13,769 bases of DNA, taken from the NCBI GenBank assembly GCA_002311345.1, contig DCAA01000001.1, positions 104,114 to 117,882 of the forward strand, in the 5' to 3' direction. How positions within the stretch are numbered: the first letter of the stretch is position 1; each line of letters begins with the position of its first letter. The notes beneath the pieces were generated by a model. That model saw only the letters and a list, made by a program, of their open reading frames with translations. It searched no databases and was not told where the DNA came from. Shown here one piece after another: positions 1 through 7,423 of this stretch. Source of the stretch: Planctomycetes bacterium UBA1146. Its GTDB lineage: Bacteria; Planctomycetota; UBA8108; UBA1146. The translations under genes and the position numbers were made by a program.

Positions 1-1535
1 GTGTTGCCAGTGACGGGGTGCAGGATCTGTACCGTGGCTCCCTCAAGGAGTACTGCCATGGCGGACACCGTGCCGGACAGGGTGACTCCCGCAGGAAGGG
101 GCAGATCTCCCAGGTCGGTGTTGCTCAGGACCTGGATCTGTTCGAGGAGAAACGGGCCGAGCCCTGTGGCAGGGGAGGGAATCAGCACCAGGTCGTAGAT
201 GTCTGGATCGACGGCGACGGAGAAGTTTCCATCGGGACCTCCGTTTTCGTGGATTGTTGGATAACTGGCGCCGGTGGCGCTGATCAACAACTCGACATCG
301 ACGAAGGGGATCGGGATGCCGGCAATATCGATGCAGCGTCCAGAGAGGAGCACTGCATCGGGCAGCACGATGGTACCCAGGTCGATGGGTGGGCCTGGAG
401 TGACTTCCACCTGGACCAGTTGAGATTGTCTCACGGGTCCAGTCGGGGGTGGATCGACCTCAACATCCATCAATCCAGGTGGCAACAGGATGTCGAACAG
501 ACCCGCTGGAGTCGTAACGTCGTTATTGAGATAGATGGCGATCCCTGTCGCTGCATACTCTGCGTCGAGATTGGCATCGGCGAGCTGCTCAGAAGCAGAA
601 CCGACCACCTCACCGATGACGTGGTATCCCAGCGGCAAGACGACGATGCCAAGATCGAGATCCTTCACGACAACCAGTTCGAGGAATGCATGGGGCACCC
701 GCTCGTCATTACCTGCGGCGGTGACCTGCCTGTGCACTACATCCCAGGTTCCTTCCGGTACCAGGACCGAAAAATTGCCATTCGCATCGGTGTTGTCATT
801 GTTCAGATCTGTCTCAATACCCTGAGCATCGTAGATGTTCATGTCGATTCCGGGCACTGGAACTCCGTCCTCATTGACCACCGTTCCCGTCAGGGTATGG
901 GCCAATTCCATGACGTTGGTGCCGACATCGGTGTCTCCGAACAGAAACACTCCATTCACCTCGAGCGGGAATACCGTTGGGAAAGGGGAGGACATCCGGT
1001 AGACGAATCGATACTCGTCCACCAGTGCGGGGATGGTCAGGCAAAAAGTTCCATCCGGTTGGGTAAAGTCCCCGGTCAGATCGAGCCAACCGGTGTTGTT
1101 GCCCCGGATGTCGATGTCGATGGGAGAGAGCGGGTTTCCGATGGTGTCCTCGACCATGCCGGTGATGATCCAGCCGCTTCCGATGGTGATGGCACCCACG
1201 TCGAGATCCCCATCGAGATCGAGCGCCAACTCAGTCGAGAGGAACCCGGGTGGTGGATTGATTTCGAGGGTGTATGTCCCGTTCGGGATCACGGTGGTGA
1301 TGAGCATCGAGAAGGAACCGCTGGTATCGGTAGAATCCCCCGTGACCGGGATTTCGGTCGCAGGAGTGTCGGGTTCGAAGAGATCGAGATCTGCACCCTG
1401 GATCGGCCCTCCAGCCGAATCGAGGATGACGCCGCTGATCACCCAATTCTGAGCGACAACGGGTGCTGGAACCAGCAGCAAGAGATACGCCAGTAGATGG
1501 ACAACAGCAGCGTTGCAAGATCGGCAGACGGACAC
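1..1535 (-). CDS. Secreted protein of tandem carboxypeptidase-regulatory-like (Ig-fold) repeats, 3' end outside the window
   Basis: The minus-strand frame is open from position 1535 to the left edge (511 complete codons; no stop). I chose the GTG at 1535 because GGAGAGG lies 7 nt upstream, a signal peptide follows at once, and a TTTACA-N16-GATAAT promoter sits just upstream; an in-frame ATG at 1607 would lie upstream of that promoter. Residues 1-28 form a signal peptide (hydrophobic core AYLLLLVP, cleavage near VVA|QN). Six repeats of about 90 residues follow, starting near residues 31, 122, 213, 305, 394 and 484. Each opens with a strand such as WVISGVI, HTLTGTVV or VTLSGTV, continues with a G-x-P-x-x-x-A/I-x-x-x-L stretch, and most close with a D-L/V-G turn (DLGIVVLP, DLGTIVLP). 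This matches CarboxypepD_reg / SdrD B-like folds, which usually serve as structural modules of surface proteins. No catalytic domain is visible. The missing end may carry an anchoring domain. The overlapping plus-strand open frame (18-1496) is its antisense mirror. Confidence 0.85.
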   Translation of the reverse strand, partial: MSVCRSCNAAVVHLLAYLLLLVPAPVVAQNWVISGVILDSAGGPIQGADLDLFEPDTPATEIPVTGDSTDTSGSFSMLITTVIPNGTYTLEINPPPGFLSTELALDLDGDLDVGAITIGSGWIITGMVEDTIGNPLSPIDIDIRGNNTGWLDLTGDFTQPDGTFCLTIPALVDEYRFVYRMSSPFPTVFPLEVNGVFLFGDTDVGTNVMELAHTLTGTVVNEDGVPVPGIDMNIYDAQGIETDLNNDNTDANGNFSVLVPEGTWDVVHRQVTAAGNDERVPHAFLELVVVKDLDLGIVVLPLGYHVIGEVVGSASEQLADANLDAEYAATGIAIYLNNDVTTPAGLFDILLPPGLMDVEVDPPPTGPVRQSQLVQVEVTPGPPIDLGTIVLPDAVLLSGRCIDIAGIPIPFVDVELLISATGASYPTIHENGGPDGNFSVAVDPDIYDLVLIPSPATGLGPFLLEQIQVLSNTDLGDLPLPAGVTLSGTVSAMAVLLEGATVQILHPVTGN

Positions 1536-1574
1536 GCGAGAACCTCTCCGTTGCTTGTATCCGCCCCCTGTTCG

Positions 1575-1602
1575 ATTATCTCGCCAACTCCATCCTTGTA
1601 AA
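1575..1602 (-). promoter_or_regulatory. Sigma-70-like promoter of the Ig-repeat protein gene
   Basis: Read on the minus strand: TTTACA (1602-1597), a 16-bp spacer, then GATAAT (1580-1575), close to the TTGACA / TATAAT consensus. Transcription would start near 1568, giving a leader of about 33 nt before the GTG at 1535. This supports that GTG over the ATG at 1607. It is a consensus match only. Confidence 0.55.
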
Positions 1603-1620
1603 GCCATGAATAATGTAAAG
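1597..1620. repeat. Short direct repeat TGTAAAG in the divergent promoter region
   Basis: TGTAAAG occurs at 1597-1603 and again at 1614-1620, 17 bp apart, in the AT-rich gap between two divergent secreted-protein genes. The copy at 1597 overlaps the -35 element of the minus-strand promoter. The repeats could form a regulator site shared by both genes, but they are short and may be chance. Confidence 0.25.
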
Positions 1621-1632
1621 TGGTAGTATAGT
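1621..1632 (+). promoter_or_regulatory. Possible extended -10 promoter element for the nuclease gene
   Basis: TGG followed by TAGTAT (1624-1629) resembles an extended -10 element, and TATAGT (1627-1632) is an overlapping alternative with five of six consensus bases. No good -35 lies at the right distance for either. The leader to the ATG at 1712 would be about 75 nt. Weak evidence. Confidence 0.3.
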
Positions 1633-1711
1633 CTTGTTAGTCAACCCGGGAGATCCCTCTCCTGCAAACTATTCCTGCGGTAGACTCAAGTTAGCCCTAG
1701 ATAGGACGAAA

Positions 1712-3682
1712 ATGGACCGCCTTCGGACGGTATATCCCCTGTTTTTCACCTCGGTGATGTTGCTGCTGTTGCTGATGACCCCGGCAGCGGCTTGTTCTGA
1801 TCCTCCCCAGGGCTACTACGATTCGACCATCGGACTGCTCGGAGAGGACCTGAGGTTGGCTCTCCACGAGATCATCGATGACCACACGCGATTTCCCTAC
1901 ACCAGTTCCGCCACCGACACCTGGGACATCCTCGGAATTATCGAAGAAGACCCGGTCAACGCGGCCAACGTCATCACCTTCTACCGCAACACCTCTGTGT
2001 CCTGGTTCGATCAGAACACCACGGATGGTTGGAACCGAGAGCATACATGGCCATCCTCTTATGGTTTCACCAATGATGGTAGCTGTAACTATCCTTACTC
2101 CGATGTCCATCAGTTGCGAGCCGCCAGTCCCTCCTACAACTCTGCGCGCAGCAATCGTCCCTACGACTGGTGCACATCTTCATCCGGCTGCGAAGTCTGG
2201 CCGGCAGAGGGAACTCCGTTTTCAAATCTCTCTTCCGGTTTCGGAAGCGCAGGTTCGTGGGAGGTGTGGGAAGATCGTCGTGGAGATGCGGCCCGTGCCA
2301 TCTTCTACATGGAGACACGTTACGAGGGAGGAACCCACGGCGTCACAGGTTGTGCTGAACCGGACTTGAGAGTGACCGATGATCGTGCACTCATCGTTTC
2401 CGATGTCACACAAAACCTGGGCATCGCATATATGGGATTGCGTTCGGTGTTGCTCGAATGGCATCTCGAGGATCCGGTGAGTGTTACCGAACAGCAACGC
2501 AATGATTCTGTATTCAGTTTCCAGGGCAACCGGAATCCCTATGTCGATCATCCAGAGTTCGTGTGTCTTGTCTGGGTGTGCCCAACATCCGATACGACAC
2601 CGCCGGCAGTTCCCACTGGGATTTCAGCGGTGGCCGGGGAGTGTCAGGTCTCACTCGACTGGAACGACAATTTCGAGAGCGATCTCGCCAGTTATTCCGT
2701 CTACCGCTCCACTGACCAGGCCGGTCCATACAGCCTGATCTCGATCACCTCGGCGCTGAGTGCATACATCGACACCGATGTCGATGGGGCGGTTCAGTAC
2801 CACTATCAGATCACTGCCACCGATATCTCCGGAAATGAGAGTCTCGCCTCTGGCTCGGTTTCGGCGATTCCCATCACAGGGCCAGGATGCGGTGCGCCGC
2901 CACCTGATCCGGGGGCCGTGAACATCATCATCTCGGAGTTGATGCCGAACCCTCTTCTCGTCACAGATGCAGCAGGTGAATGGTTCGAAATCTTCAACCG
3001 TGGAACTGCTGAAGTCGATCTCGATGGCTGGACGATTCGCGACGATGATATCGATCTTCATATCATCGATGCCGCCGGTGGTCTGGTGATCCAGCCCAAC
3101 GAATTCCTGGTGCTGGCGCGTGACGGAGACCAGGCCAGTAACGGAGGCGTTGTGGCGGATTACGTCTACGGAGGAAGTTTCATCCTTGCCAACAGTATCG
3201 ATGAAGTGGTGTTGCTCGATCTCGACCAACTGGAGCATACCCGGATCAATTACTCCGCAGCGACGTTTCCTTATCAGAGTGGAGTTTCCTCAGAGATCAG
3301 CGACTTGCTCGCACCCGATACTGCGGATCCTCTCATCTGGGTCAGCGCTACGACCCCTTACGGACTGGGAGATCTCGGTTCTCCCGGAGATGAAGGCTCG
3401 GCTCCTCTTCCACCTCCCCCGAGTGCGGATTCCTTTGTCCGGGGAGATGCCAATCAGGATCTCTCGGTCGATATCAGCGATCCGATCATGCTGCTCGATT
3501 ATCTGTTCGGGTCTTTGTCAGTGCTTCCCTGTCCGGACGCTGCCGATGGTAATGACGATGGTGATCTCAACATCGCCGATGCGGTCGCTATCCTGCAGTA
3601 TCTTTTCAATAATGCCGGGCCGCTGCCGGCTCCGTTTCCCGACCAGGGACAAGATCCGACCAGCGACTCCCTCGGCTGCTGA
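1712..3682 (+). CDS. Secreted endonuclease I family nuclease with FN3, lamin-tail and dockerin-like domains
   Basis: 656 residues. The ATG at 1712 is preferred to upstream TTG codons because AGGA at 1703-1706 precedes it and a signal peptide follows directly (core VMLLLLLMTPAAA, cleavage near residue 28). Residues about 35-230 are an Endonuclease_1 (EndA/NucM/Vvn type) domain. NREHTWPSS (108-116) carries the probable catalytic His111 and metal-ligand Glu110, and the second motif SDVHQL...YNSARSN (130-148) carries Asn143, the likely second metal ligand. This family cuts DNA and RNA non-specifically in the periplasm or outside the cell. FN3 is at about 296-386, a lamin-tail domain at about 403-560 (ISELMPNP, GEWFEIFN, LDGWTIRD) and a dockerin-like module at 575-656 (RGDANQD, DISDPIMLLDYLF, NIADAVAILQYLF, ending LGC). 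A role in nutrient or phosphate scavenging from extracellular DNA is an inference. It is convergent with the operon to its right and overlaps that operon's last gene by 77 bp. Confidence 0.92.
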   Translation: MDRLRTVYPLFFTSVMLLLLLMTPAAACSDPPQGYYDSTIGLLGEDLRLALHEIIDDHTRFPYTSSATDTWDILGIIEEDPVNAANVITFYRNTSVSWFDQNTTDGWNREHTWPSSYGFTNDGSCNYPYSDVHQLRAASPSYNSARSNRPYDWCTSSSGCEVWPAEGTPFSNLSSGFGSAGSWEVWEDRRGDAARAIFYMETRYEGGTHGVTGCAEPDLRVTDDRALIVSDVTQNLGIAYMGLRSVLLEWHLEDPVSVTEQQRNDSVFSFQGNRNPYVDHPEFVCLVWVCPTSDTTPPAVPTGISAVAGECQVSLDWNDNFESDLASYSVYRSTDQAGPYSLISITSALSAYIDTDVDGAVQYHYQITATDISGNESLASGSVSAIPITGPGCGAPPPDPGAVNIIISELMPNPLLVTDAAGEWFEIFNRGTAEVDLDGWTIRDDDIDLHIIDAAGGLVIQPNEFLVLARDGDQASNGGVVADYVYGGSFILANSIDEVVLLDLDQLEHTRINYSAATFPYQSGVSSEISDLLAPDTADPLIWVSATTPYGLGDLGSPGDEGSAPLPPPPSADSFVRGDANQDLSVDISDPIMLLDYLFGSLSVLPCPDAADGNDDGDLNIADAVAILQYLFNNAGPLPAPFPDQGQDPTSDSLGC

Positions 3683-6584
3683 GAAGTAGCAAGATCGCCA
3701 CCATCAGCACGAGCATCGACGGGGATCGTAGTTTCATCGCGTCCGCTTGCCCTGGGCCGAGGATCGCTTGCCATCGACGAGGAGTTCCTCTGGCGGGAAC
3801 AACCCCGGCATCGATGGAACGACCCTGTCGCCACCAGCAACCAGCAATTTCCGCTGGTTGAGGGATCGATGCCACCAACCAGCCGGTTCCGGGAACTGCC
3901 TGTGCATGGAGGATCACCGCCTCCTGGCCGATCCTTCCCATCGTGATCTCGACCGACAGGGGATCTTCATCTCGACGTTCCAGAGCCAGTTGATGGAACC
4001 CGTCATGACTCTGTACCAGGAAGCCTCTTCTCCTCGATTCCTTGCGCCGATCAGCACAACTGGCGACCAACTGCGACAGATGGGCGATGACCTCCGGGGC
4101 GCTGCTCGAGAGACTGAACTCATCAAGACCCGAATACCAGACAACACTGGTACCATCGCCCACGGATCGGATTGCCAGAAGAGGGGCACCCTGACCATCG
4201 ACCCAGAGATACTTGCTGTCAGCGGTGAGGGAGCCGGGCTCGACAGAAATCCTGCGCAGTGGCACTGGCGGGCGAGTCGGACCCGCATCGAGAAACTCAT
4301 CGAGGCTCGCGATCAGTACCGGGGATCGAACGGGTTGCCAGCCTTGCTCGGGTGGCTGCACCACCTCTTGCAACAACGCTCGTGCCTGTTGCGGGTTTCG
4401 CGCCCTGTGCAGGGAACCTTCGGCGGTTCTGCGGAGGATTTCGACGCTATCAGTTTCGATGGTTTCTCCGACCAGCAGGATATGAAAGTCGATCTGCATC
4501 TTCTTCAGTGAAGTTCCGATCGCTTCCCAGTCGTCAGGAGTAGTACGACCATCGGTGATGACCACCAGAGATTTTCCTCCGTCACCTTTGTTGAGCGCCT
4601 CCCGACAGAAGCGCAGTGCTGCTCCCAGATCTGTTCCTCCACCGGTGGTGATCTGCTCGCCGATTTTCTCGAGTAGTGTGCGGTCTAGCCTGGTGCCGGG
4701 AGCAATGATCCAGTGAGGCTCGTCACGAAATCCTGCGATGCCCCAGCGAGATTGGCTCGGGCTTCCTTCGAGAATCGAGAAAGTACCCGCCAGCAGGGTC
4801 GAGGCTCCTTCGCCGGTGAGGCTTCCGGAGAGATCGAGTAGCAGGATGCCGAGATCCTGTACCGGAGGTTGCGGAGGAGGGGGAATCTCTGTCGGCAAGA
4901 TCGTGGCGAGTCGTTGACGGGTTCCTTCGTCTTCACAGAATGGATCCGCGGGCAAAGCCACGAAGGTTCCCCCGCGCCTGATCCAGTTGTTCAGGGTGTT
5001 GGCCGTGTTCTCATCGATGGCAACGGAGTTCCATACGATCACCGACCCTGCCGCTGGCCGGGGAAACTGACCGACAGAGAGATCATGCGAAAATGCCGGT
5101 GGCGGAAGCAGGTTTTCTGCAGCGGATCCCTTTTCACTCCATAGTGCCGCAGGAATCGGTTCTTCAACGATGAGGGTAGCTACACCATCTTGCTTCCCTT
5201 CGATCAACCAGGCTCCCGGAACTGTCGGATTCCAGGCCGGGGGAACTTCGTGACGCTCCCCTGTTGGCGAGATTGACCGCAACGAATCCACACTCTCGCC
5301 TCCGGCGATATTGACACGTTGTCCCGAGCGAACTCGTGGCGGGACTACCTTCCAGTGTGGATCGGTTCCCTTCTTCAGTTGGATTTCGATTCCGCGAGAA
5401 CGGATTCGCCGCTGAAGTGCTGGTGATGGAGGAGCGACTGAACTGAGACACTCGATCACCGTTCCTGGAGATTCTCCTGCACTGAACTTTTCAAGGTCGA
5501 TTTTCTCAGCAGTCGCTTTCGCGGTAGAGGGAATCTGGCCGACGAGAATTGCCAGCAAGATACAGAAGCTGGGCATTCTGCCGTGAGGACCGAGCAGAAA
5601 CGGCGCAAGAATGGCGACCAGTAGCGCCAGCATGAGCGACAGGTGCAGTCCCGCAAGTTCCAGCATGGTGGCTGGAGGTCCATCGGCTGCCGACGGGGTC
5701 AATTCTTCGATGAGACGCCCGAGCAGTACTGGCCAGTCCGATCTTCTGGCGAGATCTCCGCTGCCGGGTAGAAATCCCCACAGAAATCCATCGTCGTTTC
5801 TCGAAAGCAGGGATCGCCCCTCCTCATCGATCAGAATCGGGTCTCCCGGAGCCTCCGCCGTTCGAAGGACCGTCCAGTACCGCGGATGGAGGCCATCGAG
5901 CAGCGCCGGTTGACTGCTGGGAACCGTGATTCGAGGGAGGATCCGGTCTCCCTCTGACGATGGGAACAGGATCGACGGTGATGATGAATCAGCGTACGGT
6001 TGCCGAGCGATGACGACATCTGGATGGGAGTCGGAGAGTTCGATTCGGTGGGCTTTTTTCAGCACTGCAAGTGCATCGGCAACCTCTCTCAGATCACTGA
6101 GGTCCGATACGATCGGTGTGCTGTTTCGGGCCGGAGCGATAAGTTTCCTGTTGACGGTGCCCACGCTCACTGTGATGGGAATTCCCGGTGCCAGATCGTC
6201 CATTTCTATCACCGCTTCGCCTCGGTCGGAGAGGAGGAATTTGCGAGGCTCTTGTTCAGAGGTCTCGAGGTGACCCTCAGAAGCATTGGCGACTCGGATG
6301 TCGATGCGAATCGATCCATCGATGACTCGACGCAGTGCGATCGATGGATTGTCGTCAGGGATAACACGCGGACCCGAGGCGATGACGATCAGCGCCAATG
6401 CCAGCAGCAGAGGCATCCAGGGCCGCTCGCTCCGAGGTTTTTCAATTGCTCGATGCCATAACATCGTGCTCGCCACGGTGCGCCGACGTGCAACTCGGGG
6501 GCGCCAGAGTGGCAGCAAGATCCACAGCAATCCCAGCAGCACCATCAACAGCAGCAGCTCGGGATGGGCCAGTTCGAGCATCAT
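3606..6584 (-). CDS. BatA-like membrane protein fused to amidotransferase-like / VWA domains
   Basis: 992 residues, ATG at 6584, coupled to the upstream gene by an ATGA overlap (6581-6584). The N-terminus has two membrane helices (about 9-26 and 57-72) in the pattern of BatA / aerotolerance-regulator N-terminal proteins (HPELLLLMVLLGLL). Residues 80-300 are soluble and end in a segment like GDLARRSDWPVLLGRLIEEL (276-295), typical of BatA-like VWA proteins. Two further helices lie at about 312-332 and 337-352. The second half has an amidotransferase-like flank (VIVWNSVAIDENTANTLNNW, 515-534, then RRGGTFVALPADPF) interrupted by a VWA domain with an intact metal site: DLSGS 584-588, GGGT with Thr651, and VITDG with Asp678. 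The amidotransferase-like part resumes at about 750-830 (APLLAIRSVGDGTSVVWYSG). A last helix is near 955-970. I see no catalytic Cys triad, so it is probably not an enzyme; it more likely binds partners through VWA. It is the last gene of a MoxR operon, so its VWA is the likely MoxR-linked adaptor. Its stop lies inside the convergent nuclease gene. Confidence 0.85.
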   Translation of the reverse strand: MMLELAHPELLLLMVLLGLLWILLPLWRPRVARRRTVASTMLWHRAIEKPRSERPWMPLLLALALIVIASGPRVIPDDNPSIALRRVIDGSIRIDIRVANASEGHLETSEQEPRKFLLSDRGEAVIEMDDLAPGIPITVSVGTVNRKLIAPARNSTPIVSDLSDLREVADALAVLKKAHRIELSDSHPDVVIARQPYADSSSPSILFPSSEGDRILPRITVPSSQPALLDGLHPRYWTVLRTAEAPGDPILIDEEGRSLLSRNDDGFLWGFLPGSGDLARRSDWPVLLGRLIEELTPSAADGPPATMLELAGLHLSLMLALLVAILAPFLLGPHGRMPSFCILLAILVGQIPSTAKATAEKIDLEKFSAGESPGTVIECLSSVAPPSPALQRRIRSRGIEIQLKKGTDPHWKVVPPRVRSGQRVNIAGGESVDSLRSISPTGERHEVPPAWNPTVPGAWLIEGKQDGVATLIVEEPIPAALWSEKGSAAENLLPPPAFSHDLSVGQFPRPAAGSVIVWNSVAIDENTANTLNNWIRRGGTFVALPADPFCEDEGTRQRLATILPTEIPPPPQPPVQDLGILLLDLSGSLTGEGASTLLAGTFSILEGSPSQSRWGIAGFRDEPHWIIAPGTRLDRTLLEKIGEQITTGGGTDLGAALRFCREALNKGDGGKSLVVITDGRTTPDDWEAIGTSLKKMQIDFHILLVGETIETDSVEILRRTAEGSLHRARNPQQARALLQEVVQPPEQGWQPVRSPVLIASLDEFLDAGPTRPPVPLRRISVEPGSLTADSKYLWVDGQGAPLLAIRSVGDGTSVVWYSGLDEFSLSSSAPEVIAHLSQLVASCADRRKESRRRGFLVQSHDGFHQLALERRDEDPLSVEITMGRIGQEAVILHAQAVPGTGWLVASIPQPAEIAGCWWRQGRSIDAGVVPARGTPRRWQAILGPGQADAMKLRSPSMLVLMVAILLLLSSRGSRWSDLVPGRETEPAAARHY

Positions 6585-7423
6585 CCCGACAGCACCTCGA
6601 GCGGACCTCCACGCTGCATCAGGGGGCGAAAGAACTGGTCTTCCGCGGCCAGTGCATCGATTCGAACGTGATAACCCCCTCTTTTTTGAAGCCAGCGGCG
6701 TAACTGCTGTTCGCGTCGTAGGAACTCAGCGCGGTATTTTCGGATGGCGCCGCGATCGATGATCCCTGTGAAGGCGGGTTCGCCGATCGCCTCCAGTTGT
6801 ACCGCACCCCAGGCCCCGGGGGAGATCTCCTCGGGCAGTAGCGGCGCGATCCAGATCGGTTCGCCGAGACGAGCGAGTCCGTTCAGTTGTGTTTCAATGT
6901 CATCGATCACGAGCCGATCGCTGATCACCACAACGCGACCCCGCCCCCCGGGAGGGGGCTCGATGGTGCGTAATGGCTTGCCGAGAGATTGCCGATGCCG
7001 ATCACCGGGGGTCTGGGTCGGGATCGAGGGGAAAACCCGATCTCCATCGATGATCCATTCGCGCCATGGGTCACGATTCGATCGTGCCACCAACTGGAGC
7101 AGTTCTCTCAGCCACTGAATCGCTCGGTCCCGCCCGCCGAATTGCATCGATGGTCCGCCATCGATGATCACGGTCAGTGGTTCGGATGAATCGTCGCGGT
7201 AACGTCTTGTCCATCGTTGACGAAAGCGGAGGAAAGTGCGCAGGTCGAGACGTGCCAGTTCATCGCCGGGGCACCAGCGGTCATGGCCATCGAACTCTCC
7301 GCTTCCTGCGCTGCGTGAGCCCCGTCCTGCTCCCGGTGCCCGACCATGGATGGCTCCGCGCCAGTGTAGCCGGGCAGCGATTCGTTCGATGAACCCGGAG
7401 GAGAGGGTACCGGCGGAGTTCAT
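6581..7423 (-). CDS. DUF58 domain protein (MoxR-associated, VWA-like)
   Basis: 280 residues, ATG at 7423 with GGAGG 5 nt upstream; it overlaps the stop of the preceding gene by 4 bp (ATGA). The DUF58 signature is at about residues 41-95: GEFDGHDRWCPGDELARLDL matches the family pattern of Gly, Tyr/Trp, PGD, (I/L)D, followed by the strand LTVIIDGGPSM. This is where DUF58 proteins usually carry the MIDAS motif DxSxS; here it reads D88-G-G-P-S92, so the middle Ser is Gly. A second acidic position is kept in VVVISDRLV (Asp169). DUF58 proteins are soluble or membrane partners of MoxR ATPases, thought to help assemble or activate envelope or enzyme complexes. This one has no obvious transmembrane segment and is shorter than the common 300-450 residues. 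Its position between a large exported protein and the VWA membrane protein, with coupled translation, suggests they form one complex. The family is clear; the substrate is unknown. Confidence 0.85.
   Translation of the reverse strand: MNSAGTLSSGFIERIAARLHWRGAIHGRAPGAGRGSRSAGSGEFDGHDRWCPGDELARLDLRTFLRFRQRWTRRYRDDSSEPLTVIIDGGPSMQFGGRDRAIQWLRELLQLVARSNRDPWREWIIDGDRVFPSIPTQTPGDRHRQSLGKPLRTIEPPPGGRGRVVVISDRLVIDDIETQLNGLARLGEPIWIAPLLPEEISPGAWGAVQLEAIGEPAFTGIIDRGAIRKYRAEFLRREQQLRRWLQKRGGYHVRIDALAAEDQFFRPLMQRGGPLEVLSG

Noticed and set aside
18..1496. A 492-codon open frame on the plus strand
   Set aside because: It is the codon-register antisense of the Ig-repeat protein. The minus frame has a ribosome site, a signal peptide and six recurring repeats; the plus product is a His/Asp/Arg-rich jumble without domains.
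1634..1711. Earlier TTG start for the nuclease gene
   Set aside because: The extension has no ribosome site and would move the signal peptide 26 residues inward; the ATG at 1712 has AGGA and an immediate signal peptide.
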